Source of the DNA: Azonexus sp. R2A61
GTDB taxonomy: Bacteria; Pseudomonadota; Gammaproteobacteria; Burkholderiales; Rhodocyclaceae
NCBI RefSeq assembly: GCF_021401135.1
Contig: NZ_JACBFO010000004.1
Coordinates: forward strand, 124,001-188,000
Direction: 5' to 3'
Length of the DNA stretch: 64,000 nucleotides
In this document: positions 54,906-64,000 of the stretch, piece after piece
How the letters are laid out: every line of letters begins with the position of its first letter
Position numbering within the stretch: position 1 is the first letter of the stretch
Notes under the pieces: model-generated
The model's database searches: none
The model's input: only the letters and a program-made list of their open reading frames with translations
What the model was told of the DNA's origin: nothing
Translations under genes and position numbers: made by a program

Positions 54906-55571
54906 TTACTTCAACGCGGTGAACCGTTCCCCGGCAATCAGCCAGCGGCCGTCGCGGCGGACCAGGCTGAGCCGCTTGGTGCCCACGTCGGCGAGTTTTT
55001 CCGAGCGGTAGTACTGTTCGCAGACCACGTCGGCGCGGTCTGCGCCGTCGAAGCGGATGTCCGGCGTGCCCAGGCGGATTTCGAGGGCGCCGCCGCTGCC
55101 CAGGACGCGTTTGCGGCCGGCACGCCAGCTTTCCGGGCTGTCGTTGCCGCCCTTGAATTCCGGCGCGTAGTGCGCCAGGTAGGCTTCGGCATCGCGGCCG
55201 GCCCAGGCCTTGCGCCAGCTTTCCAGAAAGCGGCGGACGTCGGCGCGGGCGTCGGCCATCGGTTCGGCAATCGCCGTTGCCGGGGTGTCGGCGGCTGGTT
55301 GTGCGGCGCTAACGGGGGCGCTGGCCGCGTCGGCCAGTTCGATGCGTGGCAGTGGCGGGGGCGGCGGTGCGGTACGCGGGCGGGGACGCGGTGCGATCGG
55401 TGTGTCGTCGGGGCCGCCGACCATTTCCGGCGGCGGCGGGGTCAGCGCCCGCGTGTCGTTGGCGGTTTCCGAGCCGTCGAAGGCTTTCGGTAGTGCGCAG
55501 CCGCCGGTTGCGGCGATCAACGGAAGCATCAGGCAGGCGATCAGCGTTCTGGCAGGCGTCGACATGGGCAA
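54906..55571 (-). CDS. Proline-rich secreted protein with Cds6-like NTF2 domain
   Basis: A 221-residue protein with a signal sequence ([16 protein letters not shown]) that may be a lipobox, a Pro/Ala-rich disordered middle (about 45-100) and a C-terminal NTF2-like domain (about 105-221) with [24 protein letters not shown] and [13 protein letters not shown]. The domain resembles the one found C-terminal in Cds6-type L,D-transpeptidases, as far as I recall, but the catalytic YkuD domain is missing. It may bind a cell-wall or envelope partner. It stands alone, 84 bases from dctD. Confidence 0.65.
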   Translation of the reverse strand: MPMSTPARTLIACLMLPLIAATGGCALPKAFDGSETANDTRALTPPPPEMVGGPDDTPIAPRPRPRTAPPPPPLPRIELADAASAPVSAAQPAADTPATAIAEPMADARADVRRFLESWRKAWAGRDAEAYLAHYAPEFKGGNDSPESWRAGRKRVLGSGGALEIRLGTPDIRFDGADRADVVCEQYYRSEKLADVGTKRLSLVRRDGRWLIAGERFTALK

Positions 55572-55621
55572 TTCCGGAGGGGTGGCAATGACAGCCGCAA
55601 CTATACCGAAATTGCCCGATG

Positions 55622-55637
55622 CTGCGGTCGACCGCAG
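55622..55637. repeat. Perfect 16-bp palindrome of the TGCGGTCGAC repeat family (intergenic copy)
   Basis: CTGCGGTCGACCGCAG lies in the 84-base gap between the NTF2-like gene and dctD. It is identical to a copy inside the AddB-like gene (43245-43260). It belongs to the decamer family described in the findings. Confidence 0.85.
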
Positions 55638-55655
55638 GTTCGGACGAAAAAGCGT

Positions 55656-56990
55656 TCAGCCCGGCTCCGTCAGTCCATGCTTCCGGATCTTGTCGTGCAA
55701 GGTCGTCTTGGCGATCGACAGGGCTTCGGCGGTGCGGGCGAGGCTGCCATGGCGACGCAGGGCGTCGGCGATCAGGGCACGCTCGAAGGCATCGACGGTT
55801 TCGGCCAGCGGACGCGGACCGTCCGGCGTCTCGCTGGCGAACGGCGGTGAGCCGCTTTCGATACCGAGCACGCAGCGGTCGGCGACGTTGCGCAACTCAC
55901 GGACGTTGCCCGGCCAGTCGTAGGCGACCAACTGGCGGATGCGGCCCGGATTATCGGCGGGCTGCGGGCGCTGGTGGCGGGCGGCGGCCTGCAGCAGAAA
56001 GTGCTCGAAGAGCAGCGGGATGTCTTCGCGTCGTTCGCGCAAGGGAGGCAGGTTCAGCGTCGCCACGCTGAGCCGGTAATAGAGATCGGCGCGAAAGCCG
56101 CCGCGACCGGCAAGTTCCAGCAGGTCGGCCTTGGTTGCGGCGATGACCCGGCAGTCGATCGGGATGCTGGTGTTGGAGCCGAGGCGTTCCAGGGTGCGTT
56201 CCTGCAGCACGCGCAGCAGTTTGATCTGCATCGGCAGCGGCATGCTCTCGATTTCGTCGAGGAACAGCGTGCCGCCGCTGGCGTGTTCGATCTTGCCGAT
56301 GCGTCGCTTGCCGGCGCCGGTGTAGGCGCCGGCTTCGTGGCCGAAGATTTCGCTGTCGAACAGGGTTTCCGGCAGACCGCCGCAGTTGATCGCGACGAAG
56401 TTGCCATGCCGGCGCGGGCTGAGGTCGTGCAGGCAGCGGGCGATGAGTTCCTTGCCGGTGCCGGTTTCGCCCAGGATCAGCACGTCGGCGGCGCTGTCGG
56501 CCAGGCTGCCGAGTCGCTCGCGCAGTTTCTGCATGCCGGGGGCGCGGCCGATCAGCCGGGCTTCCAGCGCGTCGCGCTGGGCCAGCTGGCGACGCAGGCT
56601 GCGCACTTCGAGGACCAGCCGTCGCTTGTCGAGCGCCCGCCGGGCGACCTCGACCAGTTGCTCCGGGGGGAAAGGTTTTTGCAGGAAATCGTGGGCGCCG
56701 TCCTTCATCGCCTGGACGGCCATCGAGATATCGCCGTGGCCGGTGATCAGGATCACCGGCAGTTCGGGATCGGCCGCCAGCGTTTCGCGCAGGAGCTGCA
56801 TGCCGTCGATGCCCGGCAGCCGGATGTCGCTGACGATGATGCCGGGGTAGTCGTACCCCAGGCGGCGGCGTGCCTGCTCGGCGCTGGCGGCGCGTTCGGT
56901 GGCAATGCCTTCGAGCTGCAGGGCTTGCTCGCAGCCCAGCGCGACATCGGGATCGTCCTCGACGATGAGGACCTTGAGCGCGTCATCCAT
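55656..56990 (-). CDS. dctD: C4-dicarboxylate sigma-54 response regulator DctD
   Basis: A 444-residue NtrC-type activator: receiver domain with phospho-acceptor Asp55 ([10 protein letters not shown]), a central AAA+ domain with GETGTGKE and the sigma-54 contact loop GAYTGA (a Tyr variant of GAFTGA), and a C-terminal Fis-type helix-turn-helix ([20 protein letters not shown]). ATG 56990 overlaps the dctB stop by eight bases. Its place next to dctB, with aspA-dctA in the same region and a sigma-54-like promoter before aspA, supports a role in dicarboxylate uptake control. Confidence 0.92.
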   Translation of the reverse strand: MDDALKVLIVEDDPDVALGCEQALQLEGIATERAASAEQARRRLGYDYPGIIVSDIRLPGIDGMQLLRETLAADPELPVILITGHGDISMAVQAMKDGAHDFLQKPFPPEQLVEVARRALDKRRLVLEVRSLRRQLAQRDALEARLIGRAPGMQKLRERLGSLADSAADVLILGETGTGKELIARCLHDLSPRRHGNFVAINCGGLPETLFDSEIFGHEAGAYTGAGKRRIGKIEHASGGTLFLDEIESMPLPMQIKLLRVLQERTLERLGSNTSIPIDCRVIAATKADLLELAGRGGFRADLYYRLSVATLNLPPLRERREDIPLLFEHFLLQAAARHQRPQPADNPGRIRQLVAYDWPGNVRELRNVADRCVLGIESGSPPFASETPDGPRPLAETVDAFERALIADALRRHGSLARTAEALSIAKTTLHDKIRKHGLTEPG

Positions 56991-58851
56991 GAGTGGGCTT
57001 CTCCACGGCGAGGGGGATTTCCAGGGTAAAACGGGCACCGCCGTCGGGCGGATTGTCGCCGCTCAGGGTGCCGCCGAAGTCGCGGACGATACCGGCCGAA
57101 ATGGCCAAACCAAGGCCGAGGCCTTCGCCGGCCCCCTTGGTGGTGAAGAAGGGTTCGAACAGGTGCTGGCGGGCCGTTTCAGCCAGCCCCGGGCCGTTGT
57201 CGCGCACACTCAGGATGGCCTGGCCGGCATGGCTGCTGCAAGTCAGTTCGATGCACGGCGCCGGGTGGCCGGCGAGGGCATCGAGCGCATTGCCGAGCAG
57301 ATTGACCAGGACCTGCTCCAGCCGGTTGGCATCGCACAGCGCCAGCGGTTCCGGCAACGGGCAGTGGCGCCGCAGTTCGACGCCGGCACCGCGCAGGCGC
57401 GGTTCGAGCAGGGCCAGCGCGTTGTCGATGGCCTTGCACAGCGGCACCGCTTGCAACTGGCCGCTCGACTTGCGGGCGAAATTGCGCAGCTGACCGGTGA
57501 TGTCGCCCATCTTGTCGGCCAACTGCGCGATGCGTTCGAGATTGGTGCGGGTGGTCGTCAGGTCGCCGCGTTCGAGGAAGCGAACGCTGTTGCCGGACAG
57601 CGTGCGCAGCGCGGCCAGCGGCTGGTTGAGTTCGTGGGCGACGCCGGCCGACAGTTGCCCGATGACCGCCAGTTTGCCGGCCTGCACCAGTTCGTCCTGA
57701 GCGGCGCGCAGCGTGCGCTCGGCGCGGATGCGCTCGGCGATTTCTTCCTGCAGCGCCTGGTTGCTGGCGGAGAGATCGGTGGTGCGCTCCTCGACCTTGC
57801 GTTCGAGTTCGTCGTGCGCCCGCTGCAGCGCGCGCTGGGCGGCCAGCCGGTCGCGCAGGTGGCGGCGGCGCTCGTCGAGCATGACGCCGATCATGAAGAT
57901 CAGCACGGTGGCGATGCAGGCCAGCGCGGCGCGGCTCTGGGCGATCTTGTCGACTTGTTCGAGGTGCGAAAAGACGGTCAGGGTCCACTGCGTGCCCGGC
58001 AGTTGACGCGATTGCGCCAGGAAGCGTCCAGTCACCGGATACACCGAAATCATTTCCTGGCTGTCGCCGCTGATGCTGACCAGCCGGGTGCCATGCTCCA
58101 GTTCGCGGATTTCGCGCAGACCGAGCGGTTTCAGCGCACGCCGGTTGTATTGCAGGGTCTGGTCGAAGGCGCTGCGGGTCGCCTCGTCGAGGGGGCGCAG
58201 CGTGGTGAATTTCCAGTCGGCGGCCGAGCCGAGGATGACGACGCCGTTTTCATCGCTGACGATGGCCGGCGCCTCGACCGTGGTCCAGGATTTTTCCAGT
58301 TGCTCCAGGCTGACCTTGGTGACTGCGACGCCGAGCGTGCCGTCGGCATCGGCCAGACGCGACGAAAGATAGTAGCCGGGCTCGCCGCGTGTCGTGCCGA
58401 TGCCGAAGAAGCGGCCGTTGCCGTTGTCCATCGCATCGCGGAAATAGGGGCGAAACGAAAGATCCTCGTCGATGAAGCTGCCGCCGCGTTGCCAGTTGCT
58501 GGCCGCCCGTACCCGGCCGTTGGCGTCGATGAGGTAGATCGACAGAGTGCCTGCCCGCTCGTTGAGTTGTTCGAGATAGCTGCTGACCGAGCGCGCCCGG
58601 CGCGCGTCGTTCGGCTGGCGAAGCAGGGCCACGACATCGGGCTCGAGACCCAGCGTGCCGGGGAGGAAGGCGTACTTGCCGATCTCCCGTTCAAGACTGG
58701 CGGAATACAGTTCCAGCCGGTGTACGCCGGTGGCCTGCAGGTCGGCGATGCCCAGTTGCTGCGTAAGGCGGAAAGTGCCGACGGTACTGGCGGTGGCCAG
58801 GCCGACGAGCAGCAGGAAGAGGGACAGTTGACGCAGGGGACGGCTGGGCAT
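56983..58851 (-). CDS. dctB: C4-dicarboxylate sensor histidine kinase DctB
   Basis: A 622-residue sensor with two membrane helices (about 8-28 and 302-325) bracketing a double PDC/Cache periplasmic domain; SFIDEDLSFRPYFRDAM and RGEPGYYLSSR are typical of the DctB ligand-binding part. A coiled coil follows, then HisKA with His406 (GVAHELNQPLAALR) and an HATPase domain (DNGPGL, GLGLGLAI). It should sense succinate, fumarate or malate and phosphorylate DctD, whose gene overlaps its 3' end. Confidence 0.92.
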   Translation of the reverse strand: MPSRPLRQLSLFLLLVGLATASTVGTFRLTQQLGIADLQATGVHRLELYSASLEREIGKYAFLPGTLGLEPDVVALLRQPNDARRARSVSSYLEQLNERAGTLSIYLIDANGRVRAASNWQRGGSFIDEDLSFRPYFRDAMDNGNGRFFGIGTTRGEPGYYLSSRLADADGTLGVAVTKVSLEQLEKSWTTVEAPAIVSDENGVVILGSAADWKFTTLRPLDEATRSAFDQTLQYNRRALKPLGLREIRELEHGTRLVSISGDSQEMISVYPVTGRFLAQSRQLPGTQWTLTVFSHLEQVDKIAQSRAALACIATVLIFMIGVMLDERRRHLRDRLAAQRALQRAHDELERKVEERTTDLSASNQALQEEIAERIRAERTLRAAQDELVQAGKLAVIGQLSAGVAHELNQPLAALRTLSGNSVRFLERGDLTTTRTNLERIAQLADKMGDITGQLRNFARKSSGQLQAVPLCKAIDNALALLEPRLRGAGVELRRHCPLPEPLALCDANRLEQVLVNLLGNALDALAGHPAPCIELTCSSHAGQAILSVRDNGPGLAETARQHLFEPFFTTKGAGEGLGLGLAISAGIVRDFGGTLSGDNPPDGGARFTLEIPLAVEKPTHG

Positions 58852-58872
58852 CGGCGACTCTCGGTGGGTGGC

Positions 58873-59634
58873 CTATCTTAGCAGCAGGTCGACGAGCTGC
58901 TTGACGATGAGCAGCGCGACGACCAGCAGAAAGGCCTTGCGCACGAAGGCGGCCCCGTGTTTCAGCGCAAGATGGGTGCCGAGCTGGGCGCCAGCCAGGT
59001 TGCAGGCGGCCATGATCAGGCCGACCGTCCACAGGATCGGCCCGTGGCTGGCGAAGAAGCCGATCGCCGAAATGTTGGTGGCGACGTTGATCACCTTGGC
59101 GCTGGCCGAGGCCCGTACGAAATCCATGCCGAACAGGCGGACGAAACCGAAAATCAGGAAGCTGCCGGTACCCGGTCCGAAAAAACCGTCGTAGAGACCG
59201 ATGAGCAGACCGAACAGGGCCCCGCGCCAGGCGTCTCCGGGGCGCGGCGCATGTGTCTCCTGCTGCCCCATATCCTTGCGCCGGAAGGTGTAGACCGCGA
59301 CCACGATCATCATCACGACGACCAGCGGCTGCATGGCGCTGCGCGGAATCCAGGCGACCAGCGCGGCGCCGGCCCAGGCGCCGAACAGCGCGGCAGCGGT
59401 GGCCGGCAGGACCAGTCCCCAGGGAATGCTCACGCTGCGCGCATAACGCCACATTGCGGCGGAGGTGCCGGCGATGCTGGACACCTTGTTGGTGCCGAAC
59501 AGCGTGGCGATCGCGGTTTGCGGGAAGGCCGAGAGCAGCACCGGAATCTGGATCAGGCCGCCGCCGCCGACCACGGCGTCGACAACCCCGGCGAAGAAGG
59601 CCGCGGGAGCGAGGATGTACCAGTCGATGATCAT
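58873..59634 (-). CDS. TauE/SafE-family membrane exporter
   Basis: A 253-residue protein with eight predicted membrane helices. The repeated TauE/SafE motifs are seen in FFAGVVDAVVGGGGLIQIPVLL and GLYDGFFGPGTGSFLIF. Family members export or import sulfite, sulfoacetate and other organosulfur or carboxylated compounds; the substrate is not known here. It sits between dctA and dctB, 21 bases upstream of dctB, and is probably cotranscribed with dctB-dctD. A strong terminator separates it from dctA. Confidence 0.85.
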   Translation of the reverse strand: MIIDWYILAPAAFFAGVVDAVVGGGGLIQIPVLLSAFPQTAIATLFGTNKVSSIAGTSAAMWRYARSVSIPWGLVLPATAAALFGAWAGAALVAWIPRSAMQPLVVVMMIVVAVYTFRRKDMGQQETHAPRPGDAWRGALFGLLIGLYDGFFGPGTGSFLIFGFVRLFGMDFVRASASAKVINVATNISAIGFFASHGPILWTVGLIMAACNLAGAQLGTHLALKHGAAFVRKAFLLVVALLIVKQLVDLLLR

Positions 59635-59653
59635 GGTGCGATGAAAATGAGAC

Positions 59654-59678
59654 GCCCCCGGCGTCAGTCGCCGGGGGC
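59654..59678 (-). terminator. Rho-independent terminator of aspA-dctA
   Basis: GCCCCCGGCG (59654-59663) pairs perfectly with CGCCGGGGGC (59669-59678) across TCAGT; on the minus strand TCTCATTTTC follows. Confidence 0.75.
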
Positions 59679-59718
59679 TGATGGTGGTTTGCCGGCGCGG
59701 TGCCGACGGGAAAGTGCT

Positions 59719-61023
59719 TCAGGCGGTTGCCACGCCGCTTGCGTCGTCGGCGACCGGCAAGGCTTCGTCGGCCTCGGCCAGCTCGGCGGGGACCGGTTCG
59801 ATGGCCCCTTCCCACTTGGCCACCACGGCGGTGGCGATGGCATTGCCCAGCACGTTGGTCACCGTGCGTCCCATGTCGAGGAAGTGGTCGATGCCGAGTA
59901 CCAGCAACAGGCCGGCTTCCGGCAAGTTGAACATGGGCAGCACGGCGGCAACGACGACCAGCGAGGCACGCGGCACGCCGGCGATGCCCTTGCTCGAGAC
60001 CATCAGCACCAGCAGCATGGTCAGCTGCGTGCCGAGGCTGAGTTCGATGCCGTAGGCCTGGGCGACGAACAGCGCGGCGAAGGTGGTGTAGATCATTGAA
60101 CCGTCGAGGTTGAACGAATAGCCGAGCGGCAGCACGAAGCTGGTGACGCGGCGCTTGATGCCGAACTTGTCGAGTTGTTCCATCAGCTTGGGATAGACCG
60201 ATTCGCTGCTGGCCGTCGAGAAACCGACCAGCATCGGGCTGCGGATCAGTGTGAGCAACTGGAAGACTGCCTTGCCGAGCACCAGGTAGCCGGCGCCGAT
60301 CAGCACCATCCATAGGGCGAGCAGCGCCACGTAGAAACTGATCAGCAGCTTGCCGAAGACCAGCAGCATGCCCAGGCCTTCGGTGGTGATGATGCCGGCA
60401 ACGGCGCCGAACACGCCGACCGGGGCGAAACGCATCACGTAGTCGGTGACTTTCAGCATGACGTGCACGATTTCCTCCATCGTGCCGACCAGGCTGCGCG
60501 CCGTCTGGTTATGCAGGTGGCCGAGCGCCAGGCCGAAAAACACCGCAAAGACGAGGATCTGCAGGATTTCGTTGGCAGCCATCGCCTCGAAGATGTTCTT
60601 CGGGAAGACGTGGGTGATGAAATCCTTGAGGTTCAGTGCGCTGGTCTTCAGGTTCAGCGCGCTGCTGGTTTCCGGCAGCGGGACTGCGAGGCCGGCGCCG
60701 GGTTGCAGCAGGTTGGCGAAAACCAGGCCGAGCAACAGCGAACAGAACGAGGCGCCGACGAACCAGCCGAGCGCCCGGCCGCCGATGCGGCCGACGGTGC
60801 GGCCGTCGCCCATGCCGGCCAGGCCGGCGACCAGCGTGGCGAAGACCAGGGGGGCGATGATCATCTTGATCAGGCGCAGGAAGATGTCGGTCAGAATGCC
60901 GAAGTAGCCGGCAATTTCCTTGGCCTGCGCGGGCGAGGCGGCAAAGTTGTGGCAGGCGTAACCGACGGCGATGCCAAGCAGCATGGCGATGCCGATCAGG
61001 GTGGTCAGGCGGTTCATTTTCAT
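59719..61023 (-). CDS. dctA: C4-dicarboxylate:proton/sodium symporter DctA
   Basis: Imports succinate, fumarate, malate and often aspartate by symport. The 434-residue DAACS-family protein has the SSSE-type serine-rich hairpin as STASSESVYPKL, the substrate motif YSFNLDGSMIYTT and MLLVLMVSSKGIAGVPRAS. I start at ATG 61023 (MKMNRLTTL), with GGAG upstream; the longer frame adds a Pro-rich leader unlike the family. It follows aspA by 28 bases and is the second gene of the putative sigma-54 operon. Confidence 0.95.
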   Translation of the reverse strand: MKMNRLTTLIGIAMLLGIAVGYACHNFAASPAQAKEIAGYFGILTDIFLRLIKMIIAPLVFATLVAGLAGMGDGRTVGRIGGRALGWFVGASFCSLLLGLVFANLLQPGAGLAVPLPETSSALNLKTSALNLKDFITHVFPKNIFEAMAANEILQILVFAVFFGLALGHLHNQTARSLVGTMEEIVHVMLKVTDYVMRFAPVGVFGAVAGIITTEGLGMLLVFGKLLISFYVALLALWMVLIGAGYLVLGKAVFQLLTLIRSPMLVGFSTASSESVYPKLMEQLDKFGIKRRVTSFVLPLGYSFNLDGSMIYTTFAALFVAQAYGIELSLGTQLTMLLVLMVSSKGIAGVPRASLVVVAAVLPMFNLPEAGLLLVLGIDHFLDMGRTVTNVLGNAIATAVVAKWEGAIEPVPAELAEADEALPVADDASGVATA

Positions 61024-61051
61024 GGTCGGGGCTCCGGGCGGTAAAGGGGCA

Positions 61052-62461
<1,410 letters not shown>

Positions 62462-62514
62462 GTTGTCTCCTGTTGTTGTCGTCAGCCGATGACGGGGCTG
62501 TACGTCCGGAAGAT

Positions 62515-62530
62515 TGCATGCGGCATGCCA
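62515..62530 (-). promoter_or_regulatory. Sigma-54-type promoter of aspA-dctA
   Basis: On the minus strand TGGCATGCCGCATGCA matches the -24/-12 consensus TGGCACG-N4-TTGCA in spacing, including the invariant GG and GC pairs, with two mismatches elsewhere (the -24 box C to T and one T to A before GC). Transcription would start near 62503, about 42 bases before aspA. DctD encoded nearby is a sigma-54 activator. Confidence 0.6.
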
Positions 62531-62602
62531 GGGGCGGCTTGATTTCAGGTGTATGATTTTTAACGGATGTTTTTTTGATTCTTGCGGTCGACGGACGGAA
62601 AA

Positions 62603-62641
62603 CCGGAAAAATCCGGATACGGTCGTTCGGATTTCCGAACG
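62603..62641. promoter_or_regulatory. Two inverted repeats: candidate DctD upstream activating sites
   Basis: CGTTCGGA-TT-TCCGAACG (62624-62641) is a perfect 8-bp inverted repeat. CCGGAAAAATCCGG (62603-62616) is a second, shorter one about 23 bases away. They lie roughly 107 and 130 bases upstream of the predicted sigma-54 start, the usual range for enhancer sites. AT-rich DNA (about 62550-62580) lies between them and the promoter. Confidence 0.5.
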
Positions 62642-62672
62642 GCGCTGCCCGGGCGTGCGGCGGCGGGCGATC

Positions 62673-62681
62673 TGATAAACT
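62673..62681 (+). promoter_or_regulatory. Extended -10 promoter candidate for the YajR-like gene
   Basis: TGATAAACT fits TG-n-TAAACT, about 36 bases before the ATG. No clear -35 is seen. Confidence 0.35.
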
Positions 62682-62716
62682 GCCCGCTTCGTTGCGTCGC
62701 ACAAAAAATACAGAGA

Positions 62717-63907
62717 ATGTCTGCCCCAACCGACCCGATGAGCCCGCAGGAACGCCGTGTCGGCGTCTCGCTGGCTTCCATCTTCGCCTTGCGCATGCTC
62801 GGCCTTTTCCTGATCCTGCCGGTGTTCGCGGTGTACGCGAAAACCCTGCCCGGCGGCGACGACCGGACGTTGATCGGGGTGGCGCTGGGCGCTTACGGTC
62901 TGACCCAGGCCGTGCTGCAGATTCCGTTCGGCATTGCCTCCGACCGTTTCGGACGCAAGCCGGTCATCGTCTTCGGGTTGCTGCTGTTCGCGCTGGGCAG
63001 TTTCGTCGCGGCCTGGGCGCCGGACATGCACTGGATGATCGTCGGACGCGTGCTGCAGGGAACCGGTGCCATTTCGGCGGCGGTCACGGCGCTGGCCGCC
63101 GACCTGACACGCGAAGAACATCGGACCAAGGTGATGGCGATGATCGGTTCGTCGATCGGCCTGGTTTTCGCGCTGTCGCTGGTCGGTGCGCCGTTGCTTT
63201 ACGGCTGGGTCGGCATGGGCGGCCTGTTCGGTATGACCGGCGGGCTGGCGCTCGGTGCGATCCTGTTGCTGCTGACCCGGGTGCCGTCGCCGCCGAAGCC
63301 GGCCGGCCATGTCCGCCTGCCGCTGCGCGAGGTGCTGGGCAATGTCGATCTGCTGCGTCTCAATCTCGGCATCGGGACGCTGCACATGATCCAGATGGCC
63401 ATGTTCGTGGTCCTGCCGCATGCACTGATCGAACGCGGCGGTCTGGCCGCCACCGAGCACTGGAAAGTCTATCTGCCCGCGGTGCTGGCCTCTTTCGCCG
63501 TGATGGTGCCGGCGATCATCGCCGCCGAGAAAAAGGACCGGATGGCGTTCGTCTTCCGCAGCGCCATCGTGCTGATCGCCTGCGTCCAGTTCGGCCTCTA
63601 TCTGTTCGGCGGCGGACTGTGGGCGCTGGGTTTCTGGCTGCTGCTTTTCTTCGTCGCCTTCAACGTCCTGGAGGCCACGCTGCCGTCGCTGGTGTCGCGG
63701 ACCGCGCCGCCGGCCGCCAAAGGCGCGGCGCTTGGTGTGTACAACACCACCCAGGCAGTCGGCTTGTTCGTCGGCGGTGCGATGGGCGGTTTCATCGCGC
63801 AGCATCTGGGCGACGATGCCGTGTTCGTCGCCTGTACCGGTCTGGCGCTGCTCTGGCTGGCGGTCGCCGCCGGCATGCGTTTCCCGGCGCGCCGGACCGC
63901 CACCTGA
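62717..63907 (+). CDS. YajR-like major facilitator superfamily transporter
   Basis: A 396-residue MFS protein with twelve predicted helices. It resembles E. coli YajR closely over the membrane part: LRMLGLFLILPVFAVYAKTL, GAYGLTQAVLQIPFGIASDRFGRKPV (motif A), RVLQGTGAISAAVTALAADLTRE, ATEHWKVYLPAVL and GAALGVYNTTQAVGLFVGG. YajR is an apparent drug/proton exporter of unknown natural substrate. The C-terminal YAM domain of YajR is missing here, as the protein stops soon after the last helix. I start at ATG 62717 (MSAPTDPMSP). The gene is divergent from aspA. Confidence 0.87.
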   Translation: MSAPTDPMSPQERRVGVSLASIFALRMLGLFLILPVFAVYAKTLPGGDDRTLIGVALGAYGLTQAVLQIPFGIASDRFGRKPVIVFGLLLFALGSFVAAWAPDMHWMIVGRVLQGTGAISAAVTALAADLTREEHRTKVMAMIGSSIGLVFALSLVGAPLLYGWVGMGGLFGMTGGLALGAILLLLTRVPSPPKPAGHVRLPLREVLGNVDLLRLNLGIGTLHMIQMAMFVVLPHALIERGGLAATEHWKVYLPAVLASFAVMVPAIIAAEKKDRMAFVFRSAIVLIACVQFGLYLFGGGLWALGFWLLLFFVAFNVLEATLPSLVSRTAPPAAKGAALGVYNTTQAVGLFVGGAMGGFIAQHLGDDAVFVACTGLALLWLAVAAGMRFPARRTAT

Positions 63908-63941
63908 ATTCCCTCTGCCGTTAGCAGCGGTCTGCCGGCAT

Positions 63942-63998
63942 CTAGGGATTTCCCCTAGCGCCGGGCCTCTTGCAAGTCGTGGCGAATCGCCGAATACT
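63942..63998 (+). promoter_or_regulatory. Palindrome and possible promoter for a gene beyond the window
   Basis: CTAGGG-ATTTC-CCCTAG (63942-63958) is a perfect 6-bp inverted repeat. It is followed by TTGCAA (63970-63975), 17 bases, and AATACT (63993-63998). The palindrome would centre near -55 of that promoter, an activator position. The gene is outside the window. Confidence 0.35.
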
Positions 63999-64000
63999 GT

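Overview
The window is a GC-rich (about two thirds G+C), densely packed bacterial chromosome segment carrying mostly core genes. The gene content and order (M23 peptidase-secA-argJ, apaG/rpe/trpEGDC, rplU-rpmA-obgE-proB, a Gcr-family membrane protein next to tamA-tamB, a Porin_4-type porin, DctB/DctD with aspA-dctA) suggest a betaproteobacterium, most likely of the Rhodocyclales (Azonexus/Dechloromonas-like). That placement is inferred from gene order and protein style; no 16S rRNA gene is present. I saw no tRNA, rRNA, CRISPR array, insertion sequence, prophage or plasmid gene. Genes fill almost all of the window, and the longest stretch without a protein gene is about 260 bases.

Layout. 1-6 kb: an M23 peptidase cut by the window edge, secA, argJ and an AI-2E/PerM-type permease. 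5.8-11.6 kb: a methyltransferase and apaG facing rpe, then trpE-trpG-trpD-trpC, preceded by a short Trp-rich leader ORF with a possible attenuator. 11.8-17.6 kb: a porin, the rplU-rpmA-obgE-proB block on the minus strand, an FKBP isomerase and an RluF-like pseudouridine synthase. 17.6-23 kb: a MaoC hydratase, a four-gene MacA/MacB-like ABC export system and an unknown protein. 23-25.6 kb: a membrane diguanylate cyclase, a structured non-coding stretch and a RidA-like gene. 25.6-32.1 kb: a minus-strand run with a Cys-rich protein, an M23 peptidase, a thioredoxin-like protein, a YpfJ-like protease, pyrF, an orphan adenine methyltransferase, a tiny Cys-rich protein and glnS. 32.2-41.7 kb: a hybrid histidine kinase, then tamB, tamA and a Gcr-family membrane protein. 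41.9-48.7 kb: an OmpA-like protein and an AddB/AddA-like nuclease-helicase pair. 48.8-55.6 kb: two solute-binding proteins with a diguanylate cyclase, then dgkA, uvrA and an NTF2-like lipoprotein candidate. 55.7-63.9 kb: dctD, dctB, a TauE/SafE exporter, dctA, aspA and a divergent YajR-like transporter.

How the parts work together. The last region reads as a C4-dicarboxylate module. DctB senses dicarboxylate and DctD is a sigma-54 activator. A sigma-54-like promoter with two upstream inverted repeats lies ahead of aspA-dctA. The trp genes form one translationally coupled operon that is probably attenuated. Two separate membrane diguanylate cyclases, both with an RxxD inhibitory site, point to c-di-GMP signalling; one is coupled to two periplasmic binding proteins. 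TamA, TamB and the Gcr protein look like an outer-envelope assembly unit.

The most unusual signal is a DNA-level repeat. The decamer TGCGGTCGAC (or its complement GTCGACCGCA) occurs at 22 places by my reading, in several reading frames and in intergenic DNA. A subset extends to a common 16-mer.
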